Positions 1-17,835 of a DNA stretch of 20,949 bases are shown here, one piece after another. Both the position numbers and the translations under genes were made by a program. The number at the start of each line of letters is the position of its first letter. Position 1 is the first letter of the stretch. The notes under the pieces are model-generated. The model saw nothing but the letters and a program-made list of their open reading frames with translations. It did no database searches and was not told where the DNA came from. The stretch is from Saccoglossus kowalevskii (lineage: Eukaryota > Hemichordata > Enteropneusta > Harrimaniidae): assembly GCF_000003605.2 (NCBI RefSeq), contig NW_003143303.1, forward strand, positions 33,827 through 54,775, read 5' to 3'.

Positions 1-2994
1 TAGTTCTAATTTGGAAAGTATTGCCACAGGTTGTAAATTAATCTGTAGATTTTTATATGTTGAATTAAAGTAATCTCATGCTTATCTATATATATCTTGT
101 TGAGTGAATTGTTTAAGACACTTGTCTGACGAAAGATTGGGTTGCTTGCAGATACAATTCAGACAAAATCTTTTTTTTTGTTAGTTTAATTTTAAAATAC
201 CATAAACTGTGTAGTTTGTCTGGGCTGCATAATTTAAGTTATTAGAACTCAAAATTAGTTCTTGTACCTAATAACCTAGACATACTTACAACCAATCTCA
301 TCTTCCAACTTGATATGCCGATAGATTTGGGGGGGGGATATTGACGAGCAGATAGAGTATCCTGAGACACATGGAATTGAAACTTTGTGGATCTTCCTAT
401 TTCATTGTATTGTATTAAAATTGCAATGCTGGCAGAATATCCATTGTTTAAAATACCTGAAACTGGGATATATGTCTGGGTTATGCGGCTGCATCACTGA
501 GATAAGTATTGCTACGAAATGTTCATAGCTTGAATTAGATTTTTGAAATAAATCACTTGTACAATGTGTACATGGTGTGTTTTAACCCTGGTATGTTTAC
601 ATAAGCCGAATCATTTCAGAAAAGCAAATCTCACTTGTTGCTACAGTGGTAATACCCTTTAATGAACAGAAAGTATTAATATAACTTCAAAAGTATCCCA
701 TTGTGTTCAAAGATGTTCCTGTTACAGATTATTAAATTAGCCTTTATCACCATTAATAAATTATTATTAAGTTTTTTGCAATAAACTGAATTAAAATGAC
801 TTCAAAAGTGCCCATCAATATTTTTTATTACCGGTAATAATTTCTGCCTTCAGATCATGTAACAAATTAAAATGACTTCAAAAGTGTCCCTTTGTCTTCA
901 AAAGTGTCCCTTAATAGTTTTAATTTAATAATTTGCATTTATGTAACCATAGTTCGTGTATGTAGTTTTAGTTCAATAATTTGGAGTTTATTCGATTATG
1001 GAAGTTATTTTCATGAGTGATGCGGCGTATCCAGTGGCCGTACTTTCACGAGCGAAGCATATTTAACATATTTACTTATAAATTGTATTTCGTAATGTGT
1101 GCAAGTAATTATTTATTGATTTTTTTTAAATAGCTACTTTATATGAAATGCGTGGAATATAATAATAGTTATATGTATTATAATTTAGTGTCTAGTTACA
1201 GTTACAAATTTAAATGCCAGTTAGATTGGCACGTCCGATCTATTGATATCATACTTAGTCACACAAACCTCAAATAGTTTTGAACAAACTTAAAAGACTA
1301 TTCTAATAACCTTTATTTTTGACTAGATCTCAAATAAATAATAGAAGTATGTACAATATATTGTCCTTTTTATTCATTTATTTTATTCATTTTTATTCAT
1401 TCTGTCTATATGTTTACTTGAATAATTCAGACACAATGTACGAAGAAAGACAAATCTACAATATAATGACTGAGTTACTATTATAGGTTTCACAGGACAA
1501 CCAGAATTTGTTCTTACCAAGGCAAGGGTATACTTGCATTTCAATTTGTTTCATTCAATGTTTGTGACTTTTTTAGAGACTAGCAGGTTTTGAAATGAAG
1601 GACTGACAACCTTTCTAATATTGGCAATACTACTATAGTTGGATCGGTCTCATTTTTATGAATTCCAATATCTTTGATCGAACAGTTTAATATTTAAATT
1701 GACCAGACACATCCACGATTTTCAATTTCTAAACGCTCTTAACAAATGTTGTATCTTGGTGTTTTCCGGAGGAAATGTTCGTTAATTATATATCAAAAAC
1801 TCATTATCAAATCATTATATCAAAAAATCTAGTCACTTTCAAACAACAAAGCAAAAATCTGAATGCCAATGCATCTAACGCATATAGTAGACAACTTTAT
1901 TTATTATAGTCACAAAAACAGACAAACAATAGTAACATATATAGAGAGACTTGTTTTGTTTTTTTACGCAATGCTGAAATTAGTATTATTGTGGCAGATG
2001 AATTTCGTTCAAAATTGGGATGGGATTGCTATATATTTAACAGTGCTGTTAAGAATTGTTTGTAAAATGTACAGTATGAAAAAATAATACCCAACAAATG
2101 ATAAAATTGTGAAGTATTCCTATTCTACAATTATATGCGCTATTATTAACTACTACTCTACATTAATCAATAAGTCAAGATGGCATTGAAAGGTATATGA
2201 GCATCTCAAATAACACAGCCATTATGACCACACCCATATCAGAAACCTGCCTTAGATTCAGGAACCCTAGACTGAAATGTACGATTAATAAAAACGATAA
2301 TATTTAAATGTCAAAACAGCCACGTTTTACACAATGCATATTAAATTAGTATGAACAATTTAAGTCAAGAGTTGAAGTTCCACAAATAAGTCAAACTTCA
2401 TTAAAATTCTCACTTGCCACAGCAAATGAATATAAATATAAATATAACTTCTCTGAAGCTGGACACTCACTAATTAACCAACGTCCAAGACACAATTGTC
2501 GAGGGAAAATAGTGATTTAGGAATCATAAGACTATTTCTGAATACCTTTACACAGATTATCCGTTCAAAAAACGACATACACTACGATACACTGTGATAT
2601 TTTTGTTCACATATACTTAATGTACTAAAAGCTAGTATTGCTTTAGTGCCCTTTGGGCATTTACTGTGTTACTACAGCACATATGTCAAGCATTTGAAGT
2701 ACACTTCTTACAATAGTGACAGTATAGTCCTTGAGAAGAGCTGGGAAATATAACCTGTGCTGGAGTAGGTATGCTACCAATTATTCAACTACTATAAATA
2801 TATGTAAATGTACGTAATTTTACAAGGGAGTATATTACGTTTGCAGTTATACTAAGGTATGTTTAATGTTGTCAACAGATGATAGACAAGTATGATATCT
2901 ATATTTACTATCAACATATAATTCCCCAGTGATAAAGCTTACTTATGTATATTTTGAGATATTTGACAACATTGATGTTTATCTGTTTTTGCAG
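1..2994. other. AT-rich region with no supported gene
   Basis: No frame here looks coding. The longest open stretch (1863-2087) has no recognisable motif and the biased composition expected of chance AT-rich DNA. The region probably contains the promoter and 5' non-coding exon(s) of the gene that follows, since a strong 3' splice site occurs at 2993-2994, but I cannot locate a start site or core promoter. A degenerate short repeat at 683-911 is listed separately. Two loosely similar blocks at about 193-230 and 451-490 share AAAATACC, AAACTG and TGTCTGGG in the same order. Confidence 0.5.
683..911. repeat. Degenerate dispersed repeat of CTTCAAAAGTGTCCC
   Basis: A motif close to CTTCAAAAGTGTCCC occurs about four times in 230 bp (near 684, 800, 875 and 895). 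Two copies are preceded by AAAATGA and the last two lie almost back to back. Spacing is irregular, so this is a clustered degenerate repeat and not a clean tandem array. No function is evident. Confidence 0.5.
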
Positions 2995-3046
2995 TTTACA
3001 TACATTCAATATTGCTTGTACTATTGCACCACGGATCGTGAAAATA

Positions 3047-11562
<8,516 letters not shown>

Positions 11563-11626
11563 TGTCAGACAACGACAGAGGAATGAAACCAACTGGTATG
11601 GAAATACACAGCAGGGGTTCAATTTA

Positions 11627-11637
11627 AATAAAATAAA
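11627..11637 (+). terminator. Overlapping polyadenylation signals
   Basis: Two overlapping AATAAA hexamers (11627-11632 and 11632-11637) lie 65-75 nt after the stop codon, followed by a T-rich stretch. They are the likely 3' end signal of the membrane-protein gene. Confidence 0.65.
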
Positions 11638-12203
11638 ATGCTATTTGTGCTATTTTAATTCTATTATATATATATTAATAATTTGTCATATATTTTACTT
11701 AAATGTATCATTTATTTGCTGGTAGTTTTTTACAGTTTTGGGGAAGCGATAGTTAAAAAATAGTATACAAATGTAGTGCGAATAAAATGAAATGTATGAA
11801 ATAAAATAGCACAGACTTTCACCAACATGGTGTCATGTTATCACTTGTGGGTAAGTTTAATGATGTAAATTATCGCTTGCTGAAGTACAGTTTTAAAAAC
11901 AATGAAAATATAGCTACAAAGCAGCAATGACCGGGTTTCGAGCCCTATAGCTTAAGGCTCGTGAACATACTACAGGTGACGAACATGACCAAATTGACAT
12001 GCATATAAAACATAGCATGATCCAGCAACTACAAATATTGCTTTAAACAACGGGTTTTCATCCTCTAATCTACAAATGTAGTCTTAAGAATGAAGTCTAC
12101 AAGATGAATATCAGATCGAGATGGTTGCTTTTTCAAAAATCACTCACGATTTGCCACTCAACAATGGACTGGTGACTAATTACCATGTATCTATTTTCAC
12201 TTT
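11638..12203. other. Intergenic, nothing recognised
   Basis: AT-rich with scattered further AATAAA. A short imperfect hairpin CGAGCC...GGCTCG occurs near 11939-11961. No gene or named repeat was seen. Confidence 0.5.
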
Positions 12204-12960
12204 CACTTTTTACTAAATCAAAGATGGCTGCCAAGGGAAGTCATTTTTTTCAAAAAATCTGCTTCAGTAACTTTGTAGAGCTATCAACAGAGGTACTATA
12301 TGCTAAATTGCATGTCAAATAAGCAGGTAGTTTTTAACAAGATGATTTGTTGATCTTTTTTACATTTTTCATGAACACATAATCATCTTATTGAACGGAT
12401 GTTGTTTGCCAACTATGGTGTCAATCTGGCAAATTGTTCATGAGTTATAGCGTAATTTCACTTTTTACTAAATCCAAGATGGCTGCCAAAGGAAGCAATT
12501 TTTCAAAAACCTGCTTCAGTTACTTTGTAGAGCTATCAACATAGGTGCTATATTGTAAATTTCTTGTCAAACAAGAAAGCAGTTTTGAAGTAGAAATTTT
12601 TTTGAGATTTTTTGATAAATTCAAGGTGACCACCAAAACCACTTGAATCATGGGAAATATTTTCATGAACACATAATCATCTTTTTGAAGGGATGTTGTA
12701 TGCCAACTTTGGTTTAAATCTGGCAAATTGTTCATGAGCTATAGCGTAATTTCACTTTTTACTAAATCAAAGGAAGCCATTTTTCAAAAATCTGATTCAG
12801 TAACTTTGTAGAGCTATTGCCATAGGTTCTGCAAAGCAAATTTCTAATCACATGAATGAGCGATTTTTAAGAAGAAGTTTTTTGTCATTTTCAGTAAATT
12901 CGATATGGCGGCCAAGGTCACATGACCGCTAAAGATTTTATTGATATTTGCTAGACATGA
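12204..12960. repeat. Imperfect tandem repeat of about 255-294 bp, three copies
   Basis: Copies begin at 12204, 12459 and 12753, each with CACTTTTTACTAAATC, followed by AAGATGGCTGCCAA (reduced in copy 3), TTCAGTAACTTTGTAGAGCT and, in copies 1 and 2, CATGAACACATAATCATCTT and CTGGCAAATTGTTCATGAG. Copies differ by substitutions and indels, so the array is old. ATGGC(G/T)GCC cores recur at about 12225, 12480, 12904 and 13049; they resemble the YY1 site and accompany GGTCA(C)ATGACC-like half-sites in the trailing part (12904-13070). No coding frame is present; this is probably a satellite-like or non-autonomous repeat. Confidence 0.8.
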
Positions 12961-13360
12961 GTCAATGATGCCACACAAAAAAAAACCAAAGTTCCTAGAC
13001 CGTCAGAAAGTGGTGCAATTGAGCACTTCCAGTTTGTGTTCTACCTAACATGGCGGCCAGGTCATGTGACCTACTTGACTGGATTTGGGGCATGCACCAC
13101 AACTCATGGCCCCTCATCAGCATCCAATAGTCCAAATCAATTGCTGCATTTTTTTCAAGTTTAAGCACTTTAAAAAGCAACGGACAAAATAATAAGAATA
13201 ATATACATAGCAATTACAATAGGGTTTCCAAAATGGCTCAAAACCATTAAAAAAGTTTAAAACATGGCATCAAACAAGGTTCATTCATAAACACTGTTTA
13301 CTGGGAATACATTTCTTGTTATCGTAACATCTCAAATACACAATTTGTTTGTTAGAGAGT

Positions 13361-14165
13361 GAGTCTGAAACACCTCGGGTAAGTCTGAAACACCCCGAGT
13401 GAGTCTGAAACACCTCGGGTGAGTCTGAAACACCCCGAGTGAGTCTGAAACACCCCGAGTGAGTCTGAAACACCTCGGGTGAGTCTGAAATACCTCGGGT
13501 GAGTCTGAAACACCCCGAGTGAGTCTGAAACACCTCGGGTGAGTCTGAAACACCTCGGGTGAGTCTGAAACACCCCGAGTGAGTCTGAAACACCCCGAGT
13601 GAGTCTGAAACACCTCGGGTGAGTCTGAAACACCTCGGGTGAGTCTGAAACACCCCGAGTGAGTCTGAAACACCTCGGGTGAGTCTGAAACACCTCGGGT
13701 GAGTCTGAAACACCTCGGGTGAGTCTGAAACACCCCGAGTGAGTCTGAAACACCTCGGGTGAGTCTGAAACACCTCAGGTGCGTCTGAAACACCCCGAGT
13801 GAGTCTGAAACACCTCGGGTGAGTCTGAAACACCCCGAGTGAGTCTGAAACACCTCGAGTGAGTCTGAAACACCTCGGGTGAGTCTGAAACACCCCGAGT
13901 GAGTCTGAAACACCCCGAGTGAGTCTGAAACACCCCAAGTGAGTCTGAAACACCTCGGGTGAGTCTGAAACACCCCGAGTGAGTCTGAAACACCTCGGGT
14001 GAGTCTGAAACACCCCGAGTGAGTCTGAAACACCTCGGGTGAGTCTGAAACACCTCGGGTGAGTCTGAAACATCTCGGGTGAGTCTGAAACACCTCGGGT
14101 GAGTCTGAAACATCTTGGGTGAGTCTGAAACATCTCGGGTGAGTCTGAAACACCTCGGGTGAGTC
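13361..14165. repeat. 20-bp minisatellite, about 40 units
   Basis: Forty full units plus a remnant with a strict 20-bp period. The two major variants are GAGTCTGAAACACCTCGGGT and GAGTCTGAAACACCCCGAGT, interspersed in an irregular order, with rare variants (TACC, CATCTC, CATCTTGGG, CCAAGT, CTCAGGT). Diverged units concentrate at the right end. Long antisense ORFs over it (for example 13285-14172, with LTRGVSDSPEVFQTHPRCF) exist only because one unit lacks stops in all three minus frames and the period of 20 rotates the frame. They are not genes. Confidence 0.97.
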
Positions 14166-14820
14166 CTTGCATTTAAAAGCTAGTGCCAAATATTTTTTGA
14201 AGACTATTAAGCTTAAACATATGTTTAAGGTTTATGACTAAAAGAATGCTGTATGTATCTAACAATTGTTAAATATTATATAAATATTTAGCTAAGTTAA
14301 TCTGGATGCTAATAATGAGGTCACGTCATCGCAAAATTCTACTCACAAATGTTAACTGAGAAATTACATTGGTGAAATTCAGCATTCCAAATTATCAAAT
14401 AGCAATATTAACGTACTTCAGAAAAATAGTCTGGACTAGAGAAAATATGTGAACTTTATGAAAATGTGGTTAAAGAATCACTAAACTATCCTTTGGGGGT
14501 AATCTTGAAATTCAGAATGGGACCCGCACAAACACATATAGCTGTTCACATGGTTTGTGTAAAATTTCAAATATGTATTAAATATTAGCAGTAATTGTTA
14601 TACATACGTACGTTGACCGTATATCTCTTACTGAATTACATCAAAAAACATTCTCTGAGCACATTCGGAGTCAGTCCCCATCCGACGTAGTTTGTTTAGT
14701 GTCCTTCCGTCTAACGTTTTTTTTCTCGCACATCCCCAAATTAGTAATTCAGTCGGATCGGTGACGTCATTTAAACTGATTTATTATTGATTTCTATATT
14801 GAGTTGTGTATCAACTGAAC
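14166..14820. other. Intergenic, nothing recognised
   Basis: AT-rich. A full palindromic TGACGTCA (CRE-type) occurs at 14762-14769, with no downstream gene I can identify. No gene or transposon was recognised. Confidence 0.45.
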
Positions 14821-14937
14821 CTCGACCAATCAAATTTGCGCTATGTAGCAACTAAATCACTCGACCAATCAAATTTGTGGTGTGTAGTAACTGAATCACT
14901 CGACCAATCGAATTTGTGGAGAGTATCAACTGAACTG
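14821..14937. repeat. 39-bp tandem repeat, three copies
   Basis: CTCGACCAATCAAATTTG recurs at 14821, 14860 and 14899, a strict 39-bp period, with the tail of a further copy (GTATCAACTGAA) just before. The unit is 13 codons, and an open frame from 14806 to 15012 reads a 13-residue repeat LDQSNLRYVATKS / LDQSNLWCVVTES. The open frame has no other coding support. Each unit also carries a CCAAT box. Confidence 0.85.
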
Positions 14938-15012
14938 AAGCCCATAAATGAGAAACAAGCACAACCATGTCACCCATTGTTCATATTTGGTCCTGATGTC
15001 CATTCTTCCTAA

Positions 15013-16371
15013 GGATGCATTATGGATGTAAACAAACATATTTTAATATTGCTGCTCAACACTTTGTACTGTTGAACAATCGGATTGTTATTGTGTTTTA
15101 GCATTTGCAGATCACACTACAGGATGTGACTGTCAAAATACAGCTTCTGGCATTAGGAATCGATGGTCACAGCTTTTCTGTTAACATTTTCATATTTCAT
15201 GTTTTACTAACTTGTGTTATGTTGTAATTATGAAGTATGTATCCGTAATAACATACATGATGTGTAAATTATTCTAATATATTATTTCAAAATAATATAT
15301 CAAAAAACAGCACCACCGTTGAAATTATAGTTTACAAGGTTGTATTTTGCAATAACATTAAAACTACTTGCCCCATCTTAACCGCAAATGGCCGAAAATT
15401 TAAAGATGAAGATGACATTTACGACTCAATATGTTAAATATATACATATTGATGGAAGCCAAATGACAAGCACATCAATGAACAAGTTGAGTAAATCGTA
15501 ATGTAATCTAACATCAGATTCATTCTCTACACTTCCCTATAATGTGTATACTCTCTGTTTTATAGTAGAAGTTTGCGATGGAGAATTATGAATAGAAACA
15601 CCGTGTATTGTCTCGTATCAATGCAAGAGATCACGACGCGTTCGAATAAACCCGTGGCAATGAAAAATATATCTGGAACAACATTTTGAAAAATGGGGTG
15701 TAGACTTAATTGTAAAGATAAGGCAGTTTAAGTGTTTTGGCATATGATAATAGATCGGCGGTAGACAATATAAGATAATAGTGAAAAGCGAACTTTGATT
15801 TTGATTCGCCTTCCTTCCTACAAAAAACATAAAACAACTTTAAGTATTGTTTAAATTTAAAACAAAATAAAACGCAATCATTACAAAAATTAGAATTATG
15901 CAAGACGTGTAGCTTATATTTAAACTAGCTTCGACTGTATGTCCTTAGTGAAAACTCGCTAGCGAATTAGCTAACTGCTTGGGTTTTGACTGAACATTCG
16001 ACTTGCGAATCTCGCTGACGCCGTCTGGTGGACACGTCTCCTCTGGGCGAATCTATATAACAACAGAGGTCGGTCGCCATAGTTTAGGAACTAATCAGCC
16101 ACAGCTGGAACACGATTTCGCTTTCAAATATACCAGGGAAAGTGTTCTATGGTGAGGTGTTCGTATACAAAGGATTGACCATGCAAAAACGACGAATGAG
16201 GTCGAATTCTTTTATGGTTGGATAATGTTACCCCAACGGATAAGTTTGTCATTTTCTTCCTGATTTGTTGGAAACTATTTCTCAACTTGTCTCCTTATTT
16301 GGTTTCAAGCAGTGTTTAGGCTGGCTACTCCCATACAGTAAATAATGGTGGATTAATCACATTTATTATAT
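15013..16371. other. Intergenic; weak promoter-like patch near 16050
   Basis: Mostly AT-rich with no gene. An 11-bp inverted repeat with a 2-nt spacer (ATATATTATTT / AAATAATATAT) lies at 15277-15300. Around 15990-16110 the sequence becomes GC-richer and contains TCTATATAAC (about 16051-16060) with CAGCTG near 16103, an arrangement like a TATA-type core promoter, but no coding exon follows that I can recognise. Confidence 0.35.
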
Positions 16372-16425
16372 CAGGCCCGTAGTTTGAAGGAGTTTGGGGG
16401 ATTCAATAGTACCCCCCTCCCCAAT
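16372..16425 (+). mobile_element. Possible hAT-type terminal sequence
   Basis: CAGGCCCGTAGTTTGAAGGA followed by a G-run and a C-run resembles the CAGG-GCGTAG ends typical of hAT elements with ZMYM1-like transposases. A hAT transposase fragment follows 400 bp downstream. I find no matching inverted terminus and no exact 8-bp target duplication, so this is suggestive only. Confidence 0.3.
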
Positions 16426-16546
16426 TTTGAAAGTGATTATAATTATGATCGTAGATTAGATATTAAAACAAACAGTAATGATTCAAATAATTATCATCGT
16501 TTAAATCACTTGATTCAGTGAGGTAACTATCAGAAGTTACACCGGG

Positions 16547-16594
16547 TTTGATTGGCTGGTGTTGAGCTGAGAGGCTGAATAGCAGCCAATCAAA
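16547..16594. repeat. 12-bp perfect inverted repeat with CCAAT cores
   Basis: TTTGATTGGCTG (16547-16558) and CAGCCAATCAAA (16583-16594) are exact reverse complements separated by 24 nt, and TTATAAAT follows at about 16602. The arms contain divergent CCAAT boxes. It could be a subterminal hairpin of the hAT relic or a fortuitous CCAAT/TATA arrangement. Confidence 0.7.
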
Positions 16595-16765
16595 AACAGT
16601 TATTATAAATGGGCAAGATGTTATAAATCGGCCAAATCAGTCAACTTATTGTATTAGTGCATGTAGCCTGTTTTATTGGACAATAGTGTACGGGTTGAAA
16701 TGATCATTGAAAAAAAATGTCGAAGATTTAGCATCAGCAAAATTGTTCGATCACGTGTTGTATAG

Positions 16766-17031
16766 GTCGAAGAGACTCTTGCAGTCAACAATTTACTCCA
16801 GTGTGTTGCTTCAGCACTGAAAGTATGTGATGAATCATACTTTACAGATATATTCGTTATTCCAGTGACAAGCTGTGAGTGTGGGCGCAGTTTTTCCACA
16901 CTGAGAAGGTTGAATACATTTATGGGGAAGAGAGATTGACATCTCTAGCTTTACTCGACATTCGTCGAGAAATCGATATTGATTGTGTTGTGGATACGGT
17001 CGCAATGTTACTTCTAAGGAGGATAGCTTAA
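16766..17031 (+). pseudogene. hAT-family transposase C-terminal (dimerisation domain) fragment
   Basis: From 16766 the frame reads a VEETLAVNNLL-type helix and then DIFVIPVTSCECGRSFSTLR, the signature of the hAT dimerisation domain as found in ZMYM1-like hAT transposases. At about 16925 (in GGGG) the frame shifts and continues with EERLTSLALLDIRREIDID to a natural TAA at 17029-17031. So the true C-terminus is present but one frameshift breaks it. The catalytic core and N-terminal zinc fingers are absent; a TAG at 16763-16765 bounds the fragment. Non-functional. Confidence 0.85.
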
Positions 17032-17289
17032 TGTATTGTTTGATATTCCATAGTCTGCGTTATCAAAGTAGTGTGCTACACAATCTATTCTTTGTTTCTT
17101 CATTTTTACATAAATGATATATCATTTATAAATTATTTTACAAGAATGAAGAAATTGGAATAAAAAAAAAGGTACGGGTTACCGTACTCGATCAATAATA
17201 TACAGTAAAGCTAGAATATTTTGCCTGTTTTAGGGCATATTATAATTGTTTTTTGTGTCAAAAATATGTTCCAATATCCAATGTTGTAC
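17032..17289. other. AT-rich spacer with palindromes
   Basis: Contains a perfect 20-bp AT palindrome ATAAATGATATATCATTTAT (17110-17129) and a 6-bp stem hairpin GTACGG-GTTA-CCGTAC (17172-17187) after an A-run. It may be the 3' non-coding end of the hAT relic. No gene is present. Confidence 0.5.
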
Positions 17290-17630
17290 TAGGCTGGACC
17301 ACATTAGTCAAGATCTTCACGACAAAGCCCGAACTGACTTCCGGATTTGGAAAGATAAGGGTTCTCTGAAATCGTTTTCTTTGAGATAATGCGTAGATCT
17401 AAGGCACAGTTAAATAGACAACTTTCTAATTGTGAGAAAGCTGAGAAGCAATTTCGTGCGAATGCTTTAGCAGAAAAGCTTAAAAATTACCCGAATAGCT
17501 ACTGAACAGAAATAAAAAAGCATAAAAGTAAAGCGCCATCCCTGGTGGGTGGGTGTGCAGTTGACGTTATGGTTGCTGAGGTGTGGAAACAACACTATGA
17601 ATCGATTCTGACTAAAACTGGTGTATATGC
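17290..17630 (+). pseudogene. LINE ORF2 fragment (linker between endonuclease and RT)
   Basis: Plus-strand reading gives DLHDKARTDFRIWKDKG, a shift, then MRRSKAQLNRQLSNCEKAEK, ALAEKLKNYPNSY, a stop where the family has Trp, TEIKKHKSK and VAEVWKQHYESI. This order is that of the segment just before the RT domain in many animal LINE ORF2 proteins. It ends abruptly at about 17630, where the gypsy LTR begins, so the LTR element seems to have inserted into or next to this older LINE copy. It may belong to the same broad type as the intron 1 LINE, which covers the adjoining downstream part of ORF2. Confidence 0.7.
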
Positions 17631-17636
17631 TGTATG

Positions 17637-17782
17637 TGTTATGAATTATAGCGCCATCTAGTGGCAGTCCTGAGATAGGGTCACAGGTCAATAAAATGGC
17701 GGGCTAGTTGTTTACTTGCACTAAAGTGTATCTGAGTTTCATTGGTTAAATCCAGCTTCATCTGGTGACATCAGATGTAACA
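17637..17782 (+). repeat. Putative 5' LTR, about 146 bp
   Basis: The left boundary is placed at TGTTATGAATTATAGCGCC and the right boundary at GTAACA, giving TGT...ACA ends directly before the primer-binding site. AATAAA at 17690-17695 could be the R/U5 polyadenylation signal. The right end is well fixed by the primer site; the left end is uncertain by about 10 bp because TGTATG and TGTGTT precede it and the 3' LTR is outside the window. Confidence 0.6.
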
Positions 17783-17783
17783 T

Positions 17784-17796
17784 TGGCGACGAGGAT
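17784..17796 (+). other. Primer-binding site, tRNA-Ser
   Basis: TGGCGACGAGGAT starts two bases after the LTR end. It is the exact reverse complement of ATCCTCGTCGCCA, the 3' end (with CCA) of animal tRNA-Ser(GCU) as I know it. It marks the start of minus-strand DNA synthesis and confirms the LTR right boundary. Confidence 0.8.
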
Positions 17797-17835
17797 CAAC
17801 CTAAAGGATTGTAGTATCAAGCTGAATAATCTTAA

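Noticed and set aside
1863-2087. 74-codon ORF in the left AT-rich region
   Set aside because: No motif, no splice or polyadenylation context, and hydrophobic AT-driven composition typical of chance ORFs.
11925-11965. tRNA-like B box (GGGTTTCGAGCCC)
   Set aside because: It does not match GGTTCGANTCC and there is no A box or cloverleaf around it.
13361-14165. Possible CRISPR array
   Set aside because: The 20-bp units abut directly with no unique spacers, and the setting is eukaryotic.
13285-14189. Long antisense repeat-protein ORFs
   Set aside because: They arise from a stop-free 20-bp unit read in rotating frame; all three frames are equally open, which real genes do not show.
14762-14769. 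Full CRE palindrome TGACGTCA
   Set aside because: Real as a string, but there is no gene nearby to regulate; a second copy falls inside exon 6, so chance is likely.
16051-16110. TATA-type core promoter
   Set aside because: No coding exon, start codon context or transposon ORF follows; kept only as a remark.
16361-16610. 8-bp target duplication (TTATTATA) for a short hAT element ending at 16599
   Set aside because: The matches are offset relative to the CAGG terminus and the right end lacks an inverted terminus.
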